Source: Caldisericum sp. CG2_30_36_11
GTDB lineage: Bacteria; Caldisericota; Caldisericia; Caldisericales; Caldisericaceae
Assembly (NCBI GenBank): GCA_001871575.1
Contig: MNXV01000083.1
Span: forward strand, 1 to 35,101
Length of the DNA stretch: 35,101 nt
Direction of reading: 5' to 3'
In this document: in pieces, positions 20,335 through 28,721 of the stretch
Position numbering within the stretch: the first letter of the stretch is position 1
Layout of the letters: each line of letters begins with the position of its first letter
The notes under the pieces: generated by a model
The model's input: only the letters and a program-made list of their open reading frames with translations
Database searches by the model: none
Told to the model about the DNA's origin: nothing
Program-made: the position numbers and the translations under genes

Positions 20335-21663
20335 TTAACTAATATTTTTTTCATCAATACTTTCATAAAATTTTGTGTAGTCACTTTCAAACCTTAGTTT
20401 AACATTACCAGTAGGACCGTTTCTTTGTTTTGCAATGGATAGTTCTATCTCATTTCTGTTGTTTTCATCGGGTCTATAAAGAAACATAACTACATCTGCA
20501 TCCTGCTCAATACTGCCTGATTCACGAAGATCTGAAAGAATTGGCCTTTTGTCATCCCTTCGGTCAACTGCCCTGCTTAATTGAGAAAGAATAACTATAG
20601 GTACTTTAAGCTCTCTGGCTAGGTTTTTAAGTCCTCTTGTAATTTGAGAAATTTCTATAACTCTGTTCTCGACTCTTTGTTCCATTCGAACGAGCTGCAA
20701 GTAGTCAATTATAATAAGTTCGATATTTGTTTCCATTTTTAACCTTCTTGATTTAGTTCTTATATCCATAAGGGACCCATCAGGACTATCATCAATATAT
20801 ATAGGTGCCTCGTAAAGTGCACCGTAAGCTTCGGTTAATTTTGTCCAATCCTCGTCCCTTAGGTAGCCAGTTTTTAATCTCTGCATGTCCACCTTGGCAA
20901 AAGAGCATAACATTCGCTCAACAAGTTGCTCTTTTGCCATTTCGAGGCTGAAAAAAGCAATGCTTTTTTGTTCTTTGATTGCAATATTTTCAGAGATATT
21001 TACTGCAAGAGAAGTTTTGCCAATGCTTGGTCTGGCTGCTATTACAATGAGGTCTGACCTCTGGAAACCTCCAGTTATTTTATCCAGTGAAGGAAAGCCT
21101 GATGGCAGCCCTGCAATTCCCAACCTCTGCTTGTATCGTTTTTCTATCTCAGAGAAACTATTACCAAGAAAATCTCTTATTTGAATAAAATAACTTTTTG
21201 ACTTCTTTTGAGAGATAGAGAAAATTTTTTGCTCTGCAGTGTCAATAAGTGTATCAATTTCAATTGCTTCGTTAAAGCCTAATTCTGATATTTCTGCACC
21301 TGTTTGAATTAACTGCCTCATCAAAGACTTAATTTTAACTACTTTAGCATAATATTCTGAATTTGCAGAATTAGGCACAGAGTCTGCAAGGCGAGCAAGA
21401 TATGAAATGCCCCCCACAAATTCAAGTTTGTTTATATTCTTGAGCTCTTCTGCTACGGATACAATGTCGACAGGTTTTTCGTTAAGCGAAAGTTTAAAAA
21501 TTGCATGCATTATTAGACGGTGCTCTTCTCTATAAAAATCTTCCGGTCTAATTGCTTCAATAACTTTATATACTGCCTCTTTGTCTATAAGCAAAGAGCC
21601 AATTACTGATTGTTCTGCTTCAATGCTATGTGGTGGTACTCTTAAAATGCTCTCGTCAGCCAT
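20335..21663 (-). CDS. dnaB: Replicative DNA helicase
   Basis: A 442-residue RecA-fold hexameric helicase. The N-terminal domain has P-P-H-S-I-E-A-E-Q-S-V-I-G-S-L-L. The Walker A motif is A-R-P-S-I-G-K-T-S, followed by F-S-L-E-M and a Walker B-like L-I-I-I-D-Y-L-Q-L. S-Q-L-S-R-A-V-D-R-R-D-D-K-R-P-I-L-S-D-L-R-E-S-G-S-I-E-Q-D is standard and no intein is present. It lies 6 bp after rplI as the last gene of rpsF-ssb-rpsR-rplI-dnaB. No terminator separates it from the tRNA promoter, so transcription may run on. Confidence 0.97.
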   Translation of the reverse strand: MADESILRVPPHSIEAEQSVIGSLLIDKEAVYKVIEAIRPEDFYREEHRLIMHAIFKLSLNEKPVDIVSVAEELKNINKLEFVGGISYLARLADSVPNSANSEYYAKVVKIKSLMRQLIQTGAEISELGFNEAIEIDTLIDTAEQKIFSISQKKSKSYFIQIRDFLGNSFSEIEKRYKQRLGIAGLPSGFPSLDKITGGFQRSDLIVIAARPSIGKTSLAVNISENIAIKEQKSIAFFSLEMAKEQLVERMLCSFAKVDMQRLKTGYLRDEDWTKLTEAYGALYEAPIYIDDSPDGSLMDIRTKSRRLKMETNIELIIIDYLQLVRMEQRVENRVIEISQITRGLKNLARELKVPIVILSQLSRAVDRRDDKRPILSDLRESGSIEQDADVVMFLYRPDENNRNEIELSIAKQRNGPTGNVKLRFESDYTKFYESIDEKNIS

Positions 21664-21669
21664 AAATTA

Positions 21670-22113
21670 TCACTCTTTTTCGACATGTACTTCAATTTGA
21701 GCTTGTATTTCTTTGTGTAATTTGACAGTGACAAAATAAACTTCGGCTTTCTTGATTGGAACTTCGAGTTTAATTTTCTTCTTATCTATATCAATGTTAA
21801 AAACCTTTTTAATTTTGTCGGCTATATCTGATGAAGTTATCGAACCGAAGAGTTTTTCTCCATCTCCCACTTTTGTTTTAAAAGTGAGAACTTTTGATTC
21901 AAGAATTTCTTTTTCTCTTTTTGCTGACTCTTCTTTTTTGTTTTCAACGTTTTTTTCCAGTCCTTTTGCAGATTCAAACGACTTTTCATCAACTAATTTA
22001 GCATACCCTTTGGGAACAAGATAATTTAAAGCATAGCCTCTTGAAACTGAGACTATGCTTTTTGCATTTCCGAGCCCTTTTACATTAACAAGTAGGAGGA
22101 CTTTTGCCTTCAT
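21670..22113 (-). CDS. rplI: Large ribosomal subunit protein bL9
   Basis: A 147-residue two-domain protein. The N-terminal rRNA-binding part has the signature around [17 protein letters not shown]; a charged connecting helix follows, then a C-terminal domain with [10 protein letters not shown]. Length is normal. It overlaps rpsR by 4 nt (ATGA-type overlap), indicating coupled translation. Confidence 0.96.
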   Translation of the reverse strand: MKAKVLLLVNVKGLGNAKSIVSVSRGYALNYLVPKGYAKLVDEKSFESAKGLEKNVENKKEESAKREKEILESKVLTFKTKVGDGEKLFGSITSSDIADKIKKVFNIDIDKKKIKLEVPIKKAEVYFVTVKLHKEIQAQIEVHVEKE

Positions 22114-22358
22114 CTTCTTATGTAAGGAAGAAGGGCTATTTCTCTTGCCCTTTTAATAGCTGTTGCCAGTTGCCTCTGATGTTTTGCACAAAGACCGGTA
22201 TTTCTCCTTGGAAGTATTTTACCTTTATCGCTTATAAATCTTGATAATTTTGCAATATCTTTGTAATCTACTCCTTCTCCTTTTATGCAGAATGTACAGA
22301 CCTTTTTTCTTGGCTTATAGTAAGCAGATTTCTTTTGGAATTTCTTTGTTCTTTCCAT
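22110..22358 (-). CDS. rpsR: Small ribosomal subunit protein bS18, cysteine-containing form
   Basis: An 82-residue bS18 that pairs with bS6 on 16S rRNA. The core [22 protein letters not shown] is clear. C-T-F-C near residues 21-24 together with C-A-K-H gives four possible zinc ligands, so this is the metal-binding form. It follows ssb by 12 bp. Confidence 0.96.
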   Translation of the reverse strand: MERTKKFQKKSAYYKPRKKVCTFCIKGEGVDYKDIAKLSRFISDKGKILPRRNTGLCAKHQRQLATAIKRAREIALLPYIRR

Positions 22359-22370
22359 TCTTAGTTCCCT

Positions 22371-22766
22371 TTAGGAAAAAGGTACATTGGGTTCGTTATT
22401 TTCATCGGCAGGTTCTTCTGTCCCCGCTTCTTTAGATGTACCAGTAAGCGTATTCAAGCTCCATGCAATTATTTCTGTTATCCATTTTTTCACACCATCA
22501 ACTTCATAATTTCTAATCCTCAAGATTCCTTCCACAAAAACAGCGTTTCCCTTTTTGAAGGTTTTCTCGACTTTTTCTGCAAGTCTATTCCAGGCAATGA
22601 TCGTTACAAAAAATGTATCTTCTTGCCATTGCTCGCTGTCTTTCAGTTTGAAGTTTCTATTTACAGCAATTCTAAATTGAGCAACTTCCTTACCTGTCGG
22701 CGTGTATTTTATATCAGGGTCAGCAACAAGCCTGCCAGTGAGAAATATTCTATTTACGTCAGACAT
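22371..22766 (-). CDS. ssb: Single-stranded DNA-binding protein with an atypical C-terminal tip
   Basis: A 131-residue SSB: the OB fold covers roughly residues 1-105, beginning N-R-I-F-L-T-G-R-L-V-A-D-P and including A-V-N-R-N-F and I-A-W-N-R-L-A-E-K. A short acidic linker follows. The C-terminus is N-E-P-N-V-P-F-S: the conserved P-F pair that binds partner proteins is present, but the acidic residues next to it are missing and a serine follows the phenylalanine. The gene overlaps rpsF by 8 nt and sits between rpsF and rpsR, the usual bacterial arrangement. Confidence 0.95.
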   Translation of the reverse strand: MSDVNRIFLTGRLVADPDIKYTPTGKEVAQFRIAVNRNFKLKDSEQWQEDTFFVTIIAWNRLAEKVEKTFKKGNAVFVEGILRIRNYEVDGVKKWITEIIAWSLNTLTGTSKEAGTEEPADENNEPNVPFS

Positions 22767-23103
22767 TCCCTTCTACCTCCTGTTTGTTTTTTACTTCAGG
22801 GGCTACTATAGTGGGTTTCTTTTCCTTTTTAAGAATCATTGACCTTAAAAAGCCCTCGTTTACTTTGAAGAAGTATTTTAGGTCTTTTACAGACTTTTCA
22901 GGTAGTTCGAGGTATGTTAGGACGTAGTAACCCTTGTTTTGGTGTTTAATAGGATAAGCGAGGCTTCTTAATCCCCACTTGTTTTCACTTTCGATAATTC
23001 CTTTGTTTTTCTCTGTGAAATCTCTAAGTTTTGCAATAAGATTGTCTCTCTCCTCATCTGGAAGAGAAGAGGAAACAACGTAAAGCATTTCATAATAACT
23101 CAT
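22759..23103 (-). CDS. rpsF: Small ribosomal subunit protein bS6
   Basis: A 114-residue bS6: Y-E-M-L-Y-V-V at the start, W-G-L-R-S-L-A-Y-P-I-K-H-Q-N-K-G-Y-Y-V in the middle and F-K-V-N-E-G-F-L-R-S-M-I-L later, followed by a short charged tail. TAAGGAGGC precedes the ATG. First gene of the rpsF-ssb-rpsR-rplI-dnaB operon, with a structured leader. Confidence 0.95.
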   Translation of the reverse strand: MSYYEMLYVVSSSLPDEERDNLIAKLRDFTEKNKGIIESENKWGLRSLAYPIKHQNKGYYVLTYLELPEKSVKDLKYFFKVNEGFLRSMILKKEKKPTIVAPEVKNKQEVEGNV

Positions 23104-23161
23104 TTAAGCCTCCTTATGGTCTTAAGCCTTACAGAATCTTTCTGTAAGGAAAGAGTTTCCG
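23104..23161 (-). promoter_or_regulatory. Structured rpsF leader, possible S6:S18 control element
   Basis: The predicted leader is about 58 nt. CCTTACAG and CTGTAAGG (23149-23142 and 23134-23127) form a perfect 8-bp stem with a 7-nt loop, and GGAAA-CTC-TTTCC just upstream can form a competing small hairpin sharing two bases. Leaders that bind the S6:S18 complex are known in many bacteria; I could not place their conserved CCG element here, so identity is open. Confidence 0.4.
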
Positions 23162-23167
23162 CATAAT

Positions 23168-23195
23168 ATTATATAGAATGCAATATTTTAATCAA
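23168..23195 (-). promoter_or_regulatory. Promoter of the rpsF-dnaB operon
   Basis: Minus strand TTGATT (23195-23190), 16 bp, TATAAT (23173-23168), 13 bp after the end of the upstream permease gene. Confidence 0.7.
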
Positions 23196-23208
23196 GTTTT
23201 TTTATAAG

Positions 23209-24234
23209 TTATATTTTCTCTTCAGGCAAATTAGTTGACTCGATGATATTTTTAATAATGAGAAATGCCGGTGTCGCAATGATTACACCGAGTGCTCCCA
23301 AGAGTACTCCTCCTATGGCAATCATTATTATAATAATAACAGGTGAAATTTTTAGCCTTCCACCTATGAAGTGCGGAATTACGAAATTATTCTGGACGAT
23401 TTCTATGATCGAAAATAGTATTGCAAAAACTATTAAAGTTTTTAAAGATGTAAATAACGAAATTGTTCCTCCAACAATAAAAACAATCGTAGGACCTACG
23501 TATGGCACTATTTCAAGAATCGCATCCAGCGCACCTATTAAAAGAAAAAATTTTATACCAGATACATAAGCTGCAAGTCCCATAAAAAAACCAGTAAATA
23601 TTGAAATAAGAACAAGTGTACTAAAATATGTCCTTAATGATATGTTAGTTTTTGTGAGAAAATTTTTAACTACTTCTCTAGAACTCGGTTTTACATTTCT
23701 TAATAAAACTCTGTAAAGAATTTGTGATTCGTTCATAAAAAAGAATCCAAGCATCATTGAAAGTATTATCGAAGGAATAAGTGTTATTTTGTTTATTGTA
23801 AATCCCATCCATTTGCCTAAAGCCAACCTCATATTTTCTTGTAAAATCAGGATTAAGTTTTGAATTATTTGTTCTGAGTTTTGCCCGGTCTGTCCAAAAA
23901 AGCCCTTAACCCAGGAGAGAATTGCAGAGATATTTGCGTATATATCTGGCAATTTCAGTGTAATTTCATTAACGCCGGAGATAATCACTGGAATAAAGAA
24001 ATAGATTATTAAAGAGAAAATAACAATAAAAATTAGCATTGAAATGAGAGATGCTAACCATCGTGGGGTCTTTTTTGAAATATAGTTTGTTACGGGGAGA
24101 AGGATATACGCAATTATAGCACCATACAGTATTGTTGGCAAAATCACTCTTACGCGGTAAATCAGGTAAAGAACTAATATCGCTGCTCCAACAGTTAGAC
24201 TTTTGTAAAATATTAATTTTAGTTCTTTATTCAT
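23209..24234 (-). CDS. AI-2E family membrane permease
   Basis: A 341-residue protein with about eight hydrophobic helices. The family core is clear in the C-terminal half: [15 protein letters not shown], then [20 protein letters not shown] and [10 protein letters not shown]. The family (PF01594) includes exporters of small molecules, Na+/H+ antiporter-like members and the questioned autoinducer-2 exporter TqsA, so the substrate cannot be named. Its start overlaps the end of gyrA by 8 nt, placing it third in the gyrB-gyrA operon. Confidence 0.88.
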   Translation of the reverse strand: MNKELKLIFYKSLTVGAAILVLYLIYRVRVILPTILYGAIIAYILLPVTNYISKKTPRWLASLISMLIFIVIFSLIIYFFIPVIISGVNEITLKLPDIYANISAILSWVKGFFGQTGQNSEQIIQNLILILQENMRLALGKWMGFTINKITLIPSIILSMMLGFFFMNESQILYRVLLRNVKPSSREVVKNFLTKTNISLRTYFSTLVLISIFTGFFMGLAAYVSGIKFFLLIGALDAILEIVPYVGPTIVFIVGGTISLFTSLKTLIVFAILFSIIEIVQNNFVIPHFIGGRLKISPVIIIIMIAIGGVLLGALGVIIATPAFLIIKNIIESTNLPEEKI

Positions 24235-26671
24235 TCTGCGAGGTTGTAATTGATGAGACTGAATCCCCCTCTCCCCTGAATTTTACAATTCTGACTCCTC
24301 TTGAATATTTTGACATTACAGGTATCTCTTTTATATTTATTTTTATCACATTTCCATTTTTTGACATGACGAATAATAAATCTTTATCTTTTACGACTTT
24401 AACTGCTTGCAATGTACCTGAAGCTTTGTCAAGTTTTATTGCTTTGACACCTTTTGAGCCTCTTCTAACTTTTCTTATATCTTTCGCGCACAGCCTTTTC
24501 CCGTATCCATTGGTAGTTATGAGCAGTAGCCTGTCTTCGTTCTTTACGACCTCTCCTTCAACAACAAAATCGTCTCCTAAAAGTTTTATTCCCCTTACGC
24601 CTCTTGCAGTTCTGCCCATTGAACGTATTTGTTCGTTGTTGAATCTAATTGCCTGACCTTTTGCTGTTGTAATAAGTACTTCGTCTTTGTCCTTAGTCGC
24701 AACAGAAGAGACAAGCTTATCGTCGTTATCAAGGCCTACTGCTATTTTTCCGCCGCTATAAACATTTTCGAATTGAACTATACTTGTTTTCTTAACTACT
24801 CCTTTCTTTGTTACTAAAACAATGTTTTTTACTTTTGAGTCTTTTTCTAAAGCAAGCACCGATGAAACAATTTCATCTTCTGAAAGTTTTAGAATTCTAT
24901 GAATTGCTATCCCCTTTGCTTCTCTTTCGCTTTCAGGTATCTCATAGGCTTTAAGGGCATAAACTTTTCCTTTGGTTGTAAAGAATAAAATTCTGCTTTT
25001 TGTAGTTGTGACTATGATTTCCTTTGCGTAATCTTCCATATTTTTCGCCTGCCCAAGTACTCCCTTTCCGCCCCTCCTCTGGAGCCTGAAGGTGTCAAAC
25101 GGGATCCTTTTTATGTAGCCATCGTTAGTTATAGAGAGGATAGTTTCTTTATCTTCAATAAGATCTTCAATACCAAATTTTTCTTCTTCGAATTTTAGCT
25201 CGCTTTTTCTATTATTGCCGAATTTATCTTTTATTCTTTGAAGGTCTTTTTTTATCTCTTCCCAGAAGGTTTCTTTTCTTGTTAGAATTTCATTGAACCT
25301 TTCAATGTTTTTTTTAGTGGAAATAATGTCCTCGTTTATTTTTGTATTTTCAAGATTAGTTAATCTTGCCAATCTCAGGTCAAGTATTGCTTTAGCTTGT
25401 GTATCAGTAACTATAAGAAGTTCAACAAGCTTCGAAAGTGCTTCCTGGGAATCCTTTGAGGACTTGATCATAGTAATAACTGCGTCAATTTTTTGAATTG
25501 CTTTGCTCAACCCTTCAAGTATTTCGAGATGCTTTTGAGCTTTGTCGAGTTCAAAATGGGTTTGTCTAATAAGTGTTTGTTCTCTAAACAAAAGGAATTC
25601 TTTTAGGAGCTGTTTTATCGAGTAAATCTTTGGTGCATTGTCCTTTATTCCAATAAGAATAACCCCGTACTTAATCTCAAATGGAGTATGTATTTTAAGC
25701 AGATTTTCAAACACATTCACATTTGTGTCCTCGGAAAGCTTTATTACAATTCTTACGCCATCTCTGTCTGATTCATCCCTTAAATCTTCTATTCCTTTAA
25801 TTTTTTTGTTCTTTGCAAGGTCTGCAATTTTTTCTACGAAGAAGGCTTTATTAACCTCAAAAGGAATTTCAGTTATAACAAAGTCAACCTTTTTATGCTT
25901 TATTTCTTCAACATGCCATTTACTTCTTATGGTTACGCTTCCCCTACCTGTTTCGAAGTAGTCCTTTATTCCGGAGTTTCCGATTATATATCCGCCTGTT
26001 GGGAAATCTGGCCCTTTTATAAAATTTAAAAGTTCTGAAGTAGTTACTTCTTGCTCTCCCATTATCTCTTTGTCGATAATATAAATAAGAGTATCGATGA
26101 CTTCTCTAAGGTTATGAGGAGGAATGCTTGTTGCCATACCAACTGCAATGCCTGAGGAGCCATTGATAAGAAGATTAGGAATTCTTGCAGGAAGAATGAC
26201 TGGTTCCTTAAGAGTATTGTCGAAATTTGGAGAAAAATCAACTGTGTTTTCATCAAGACCTTCAAGCAGCTCAAGGGAAATGTTTGAAAGGCGTGCCTCA
26301 GTGTAACGCATTGCAGCAGGCATATCTCCATCGATTGAACCGAAGTTTCCATGACCATCAACAAGAGGGTATCTCAAAGAGAATGTTTGCGCCATCCTTA
26401 CTAGTGCATCATATACTGACGTATCCCCATGTGGATGATACTTGCCGAGGGTCTCTCCAACAATTCTTGCGCACTTTTTATAAGGCCTGTCAGGGAAACA
26501 GCCAAGTTCATTCATTGCATATAGTATTCTTCTATGAACAGGCTTAAGCCCATCTCTTATATCAGGAAGTGCTCTTCCTATGATAACACTCATCGAGTAG
26601 TTAAGATATGATTTTTTGACTTCTTCCTCAATTGGGACGTTAAGTACTTTTTCTCCAAAAAGATCTGCCAC
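24227..26671 (-). CDS. gyrA: DNA gyrase subunit A
   Basis: An 814-residue type IIA topoisomerase subunit. The breakage domain has [26 protein letters not shown] and the catalytic tyrosine Y123 in [11 protein letters not shown]. The C-terminal beta-pinwheel carries the GyrA box Q-R-R-G-G-K-G, which identifies gyrase over topoisomerase IV. Threonine 84 occupies the E. coli Ser83 position of the quinolone-binding region, as in some naturally Thr-containing species. It lies 8 bp after gyrB. No parC/parE pair is in the window. Confidence 0.96.
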   Translation of the reverse strand: MADLFGEKVLNVPIEEEVKKSYLNYSMSVIIGRALPDIRDGLKPVHRRILYAMNELGCFPDRPYKKCARIVGETLGKYHPHGDTSVYDALVRMAQTFSLRYPLVDGHGNFGSIDGDMPAAMRYTEARLSNISLELLEGLDENTVDFSPNFDNTLKEPVILPARIPNLLINGSSGIAVGMATSIPPHNLREVIDTLIYIIDKEIMGEQEVTTSELLNFIKGPDFPTGGYIIGNSGIKDYFETGRGSVTIRSKWHVEEIKHKKVDFVITEIPFEVNKAFFVEKIADLAKNKKIKGIEDLRDESDRDGVRIVIKLSEDTNVNVFENLLKIHTPFEIKYGVILIGIKDNAPKIYSIKQLLKEFLLFREQTLIRQTHFELDKAQKHLEILEGLSKAIQKIDAVITMIKSSKDSQEALSKLVELLIVTDTQAKAILDLRLARLTNLENTKINEDIISTKKNIERFNEILTRKETFWEEIKKDLQRIKDKFGNNRKSELKFEEEKFGIEDLIEDKETILSITNDGYIKRIPFDTFRLQRRGGKGVLGQAKNMEDYAKEIIVTTTKSRILFFTTKGKVYALKAYEIPESEREAKGIAIHRILKLSEDEIVSSVLALEKDSKVKNIVLVTKKGVVKKTSIVQFENVYSGGKIAVGLDNDDKLVSSVATKDKDEVLITTAKGQAIRFNNEQIRSMGRTARGVRGIKLLGDDFVVEGEVVKNEDRLLLITTNGYGKRLCAKDIRKVRRGSKGVKAIKLDKASGTLQAVKVVKDKDLLFVMSKNGNVIKINIKEIPVMSKYSRGVRIVKFRGEGDSVSSITTSQNE

Positions 26672-26679
26672 GTTTCACC

Positions 26680-28590
26680 TCATATATCAAGATTTATTAC
26701 TTCTTTTGCATGTTCTTCTATGAACTTTCTTCTCGGCTCTACCTTTTCTCCCATTAACAGATCAAACAATGCATTTGCTTCCTCGGCTTCTCTCATTGTT
26801 ACCCTTAGTATTAACCTTTTTGAGGAATCCATTGTTGTTTCCCACAGTTGTTCTGGATCCATTTCACCCAAACCCTTGTATCTTTGGATTTCAGCTTTAT
26901 TTGGGTCAGTTAACCTTGAAAGTGCCCTTTTTAATTCGTCGTCAGAATACGCATAATAAAGGGATTTTCCGTGATTTATCCTGTAGAGAGGAGGTTGAGC
27001 AATATATAAATAACCACCATCAATGAGGCTTTTCATATACCTGAAAAAGAATGTAAGAAGAAGAGTTCTTATATGAGCTCCATCTACATCTGCATCAGTC
27101 ATTATAATTACTTTGTGATATCTCAGGTTTTCAGCCTTGAAATCCTCTTTTACACCACAGCCGAGAGAAGTTATAAGGTTTTTGATTTCCTGGTTTGAAA
27201 GAGCACGATTCAGGTTTACTCTTTCTACATTTAATATTTTGCCTCTCAGTGGCAATATTGCCTGAAACCTTCTATTTCTCCCTTGCTTAGCGCTTCCACC
27301 TGCCGACTCGCCTTCAACTATGTAAATTTCAGCTTCTTTTGGGTCATTAGTTGTACAATCGGCGAGCTTGCCAGGAAGTCTTCCTGAAAAATCAAGAGCA
27401 CCTTTTCTCCTGATTAGTTCTTTTGCTTTTCTTGCTGCGATTCTTGCGTTCTGTGCAAGAAGAGCTTTCTTCAGGATTTCCTTCAGCTCTTCAATATGCC
27501 TGTCGAAATAAAGAGTTAAAGCATTTTTAGTAGCATTATATACTTTGTTCTTGATGGGAGCGTTGCCAAGTTTTGTTTTTGTCTGTCCTTCAAATTGGGG
27601 TTCAAGTATTCTCAAATTTATAATTGCAGTAAGCCCTTCTCTTACATCGTCGCCTGTCAATGTTTCATCCTCTTTGATAAATTTGAGTTGTTGAACCTCA
27701 TCGTTAAAGACTTTCGTGAGAGCAAGTTTAAAACCCACTTCATGAGTGCCCCCTTCTGTTGTATGAATGTTGTTGACGAATGACATAATGTCAGAGCCAA
27801 AACCACTATTGTACTGCATTGCCAATTCTATGAAAAATCCTTCTTCGTCTTCTAAAAGATAAATCGACTCCGGGGGCATAACTTGTTGATCTTTATTTAC
27901 TTCTGCTATTAAATCTTTTATTCCGTTTTCTGATTTATATATTTCACTTTCATTGGTGTTTTCGTTCAAGAATTTTATTACCAAGCCCTTGTTTAAATAT
28001 GAAAATTCTTTTAGCTTTGCTTTAATAATTTGATCTTTAAATTCAAGTGTTTCGAATATTGTTTTGTCGGGTTTAAATGTAATTTCAGTGCCATTTTGTC
28101 TTTCTTCTTCAGAGATTCCAACTTGTTTAAGTGGGTATTTCGGGGTTCCTCTTTCGTATTCTTGCTGATAAACCTTTCCGTTTCTCGTTACTTTTACTAT
28201 TAAATATTCGGAAAGGGCATTTACTACCGAAACACCAACTCCATGTAAGCCACCTGAGACGTGATAAGCTTTTCCTTCAAATTTTCCACCGGCATTGAGC
28301 TTGGTAAGCGCCACCTCAACCCCTGAAACTTTTAATTCAGGATGAGTATCTGTTGGAATGCCTCTACCATTGTCTATCACTGTTATGCTTCCGTCTTTTC
28401 TCATAATTACTTCTATTTCTGTGCAAAACCCAGCCATTGCTTCATCTATACTGTTATCGACAACTTCAAAGACAAGATGGTGTAAACCACTTTCACTTGT
28501 TGAACCAATATACATAGAAGGTCTCTTCCTTACATGTTCGAGACCTTCGAGTACCTTTATACTGCTTGCATTGTATTCGCTATTGATCAT
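26680..28590 (-). CDS. gyrB: DNA gyrase subunit B
   Basis: A 636-residue ATPase subunit of normal length for non-proteobacterial GyrB. The GHKL motifs are E-V-V-D-N-S-I-D-E-A, D-N-G-R-G-I-P and G-G-L-H-G-V-G; the TOPRIM domain has V-E-G-E-S-A-G-G-S-A and D-A-D-V-D-G-A-H-I-R. The tail ends with Q-R-Y-K-G-L-G-E-M and M-G-E-K-V-E-P-R-R. The ATG has GGAGGCTC before it. First gene of gyrB-gyrA-permease, divergent from clpC. Confidence 0.96.
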   Translation of the reverse strand: MINSEYNASSIKVLEGLEHVRKRPSMYIGSTSESGLHHLVFEVVDNSIDEAMAGFCTEIEVIMRKDGSITVIDNGRGIPTDTHPELKVSGVEVALTKLNAGGKFEGKAYHVSGGLHGVGVSVVNALSEYLIVKVTRNGKVYQQEYERGTPKYPLKQVGISEEERQNGTEITFKPDKTIFETLEFKDQIIKAKLKEFSYLNKGLVIKFLNENTNESEIYKSENGIKDLIAEVNKDQQVMPPESIYLLEDEEGFFIELAMQYNSGFGSDIMSFVNNIHTTEGGTHEVGFKLALTKVFNDEVQQLKFIKEDETLTGDDVREGLTAIINLRILEPQFEGQTKTKLGNAPIKNKVYNATKNALTLYFDRHIEELKEILKKALLAQNARIAARKAKELIRRKGALDFSGRLPGKLADCTTNDPKEAEIYIVEGESAGGSAKQGRNRRFQAILPLRGKILNVERVNLNRALSNQEIKNLITSLGCGVKEDFKAENLRYHKVIIMTDADVDGAHIRTLLLTFFFRYMKSLIDGGYLYIAQPPLYRINHGKSLYYAYSDDELKRALSRLTDPNKAEIQRYKGLGEMDPEQLWETTMDSSKRLILRVTMREAEEANALFDLLMGEKVEPRRKFIEEHAKEVINLDI

Positions 28591-28616
28591 AGAGCCTCCA
28601 TATAGTTAAACACTAT

Positions 28617-28644
28617 ATTTTATCAGAAAAAAGAAAAAAGTAAA
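28617..28644 (-). promoter_or_regulatory. Likely promoter of gyrB-gyrA
   Basis: Minus strand TTTACT (28644-28639), 16 bp, TAAAAT (28622-28617), both imperfect. An ATATAG/CTATAT inverted repeat (28600-28618) covers the predicted start of transcription and could be an operator. Confidence 0.4.
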
Positions 28645-28675
28645 ATTGCAAAATGCAAAGTTAAATCTTGTAGTT

Positions 28676-28703
28676 TTAATATTTTGCTAGAATTCGTTAA
28701 AAT
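28676..28703 (+). promoter_or_regulatory. Weak candidate promoter of clpC-lepA-hemW
   Basis: TTAATA (28676-28681), 16 bp, TAAAAT (28698-28703), about 18 bp before the clpC start. Position fits but boxes are weak. Confidence 0.3.
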
Positions 28704-28721
28704 ATATAAGGAGATGATACG

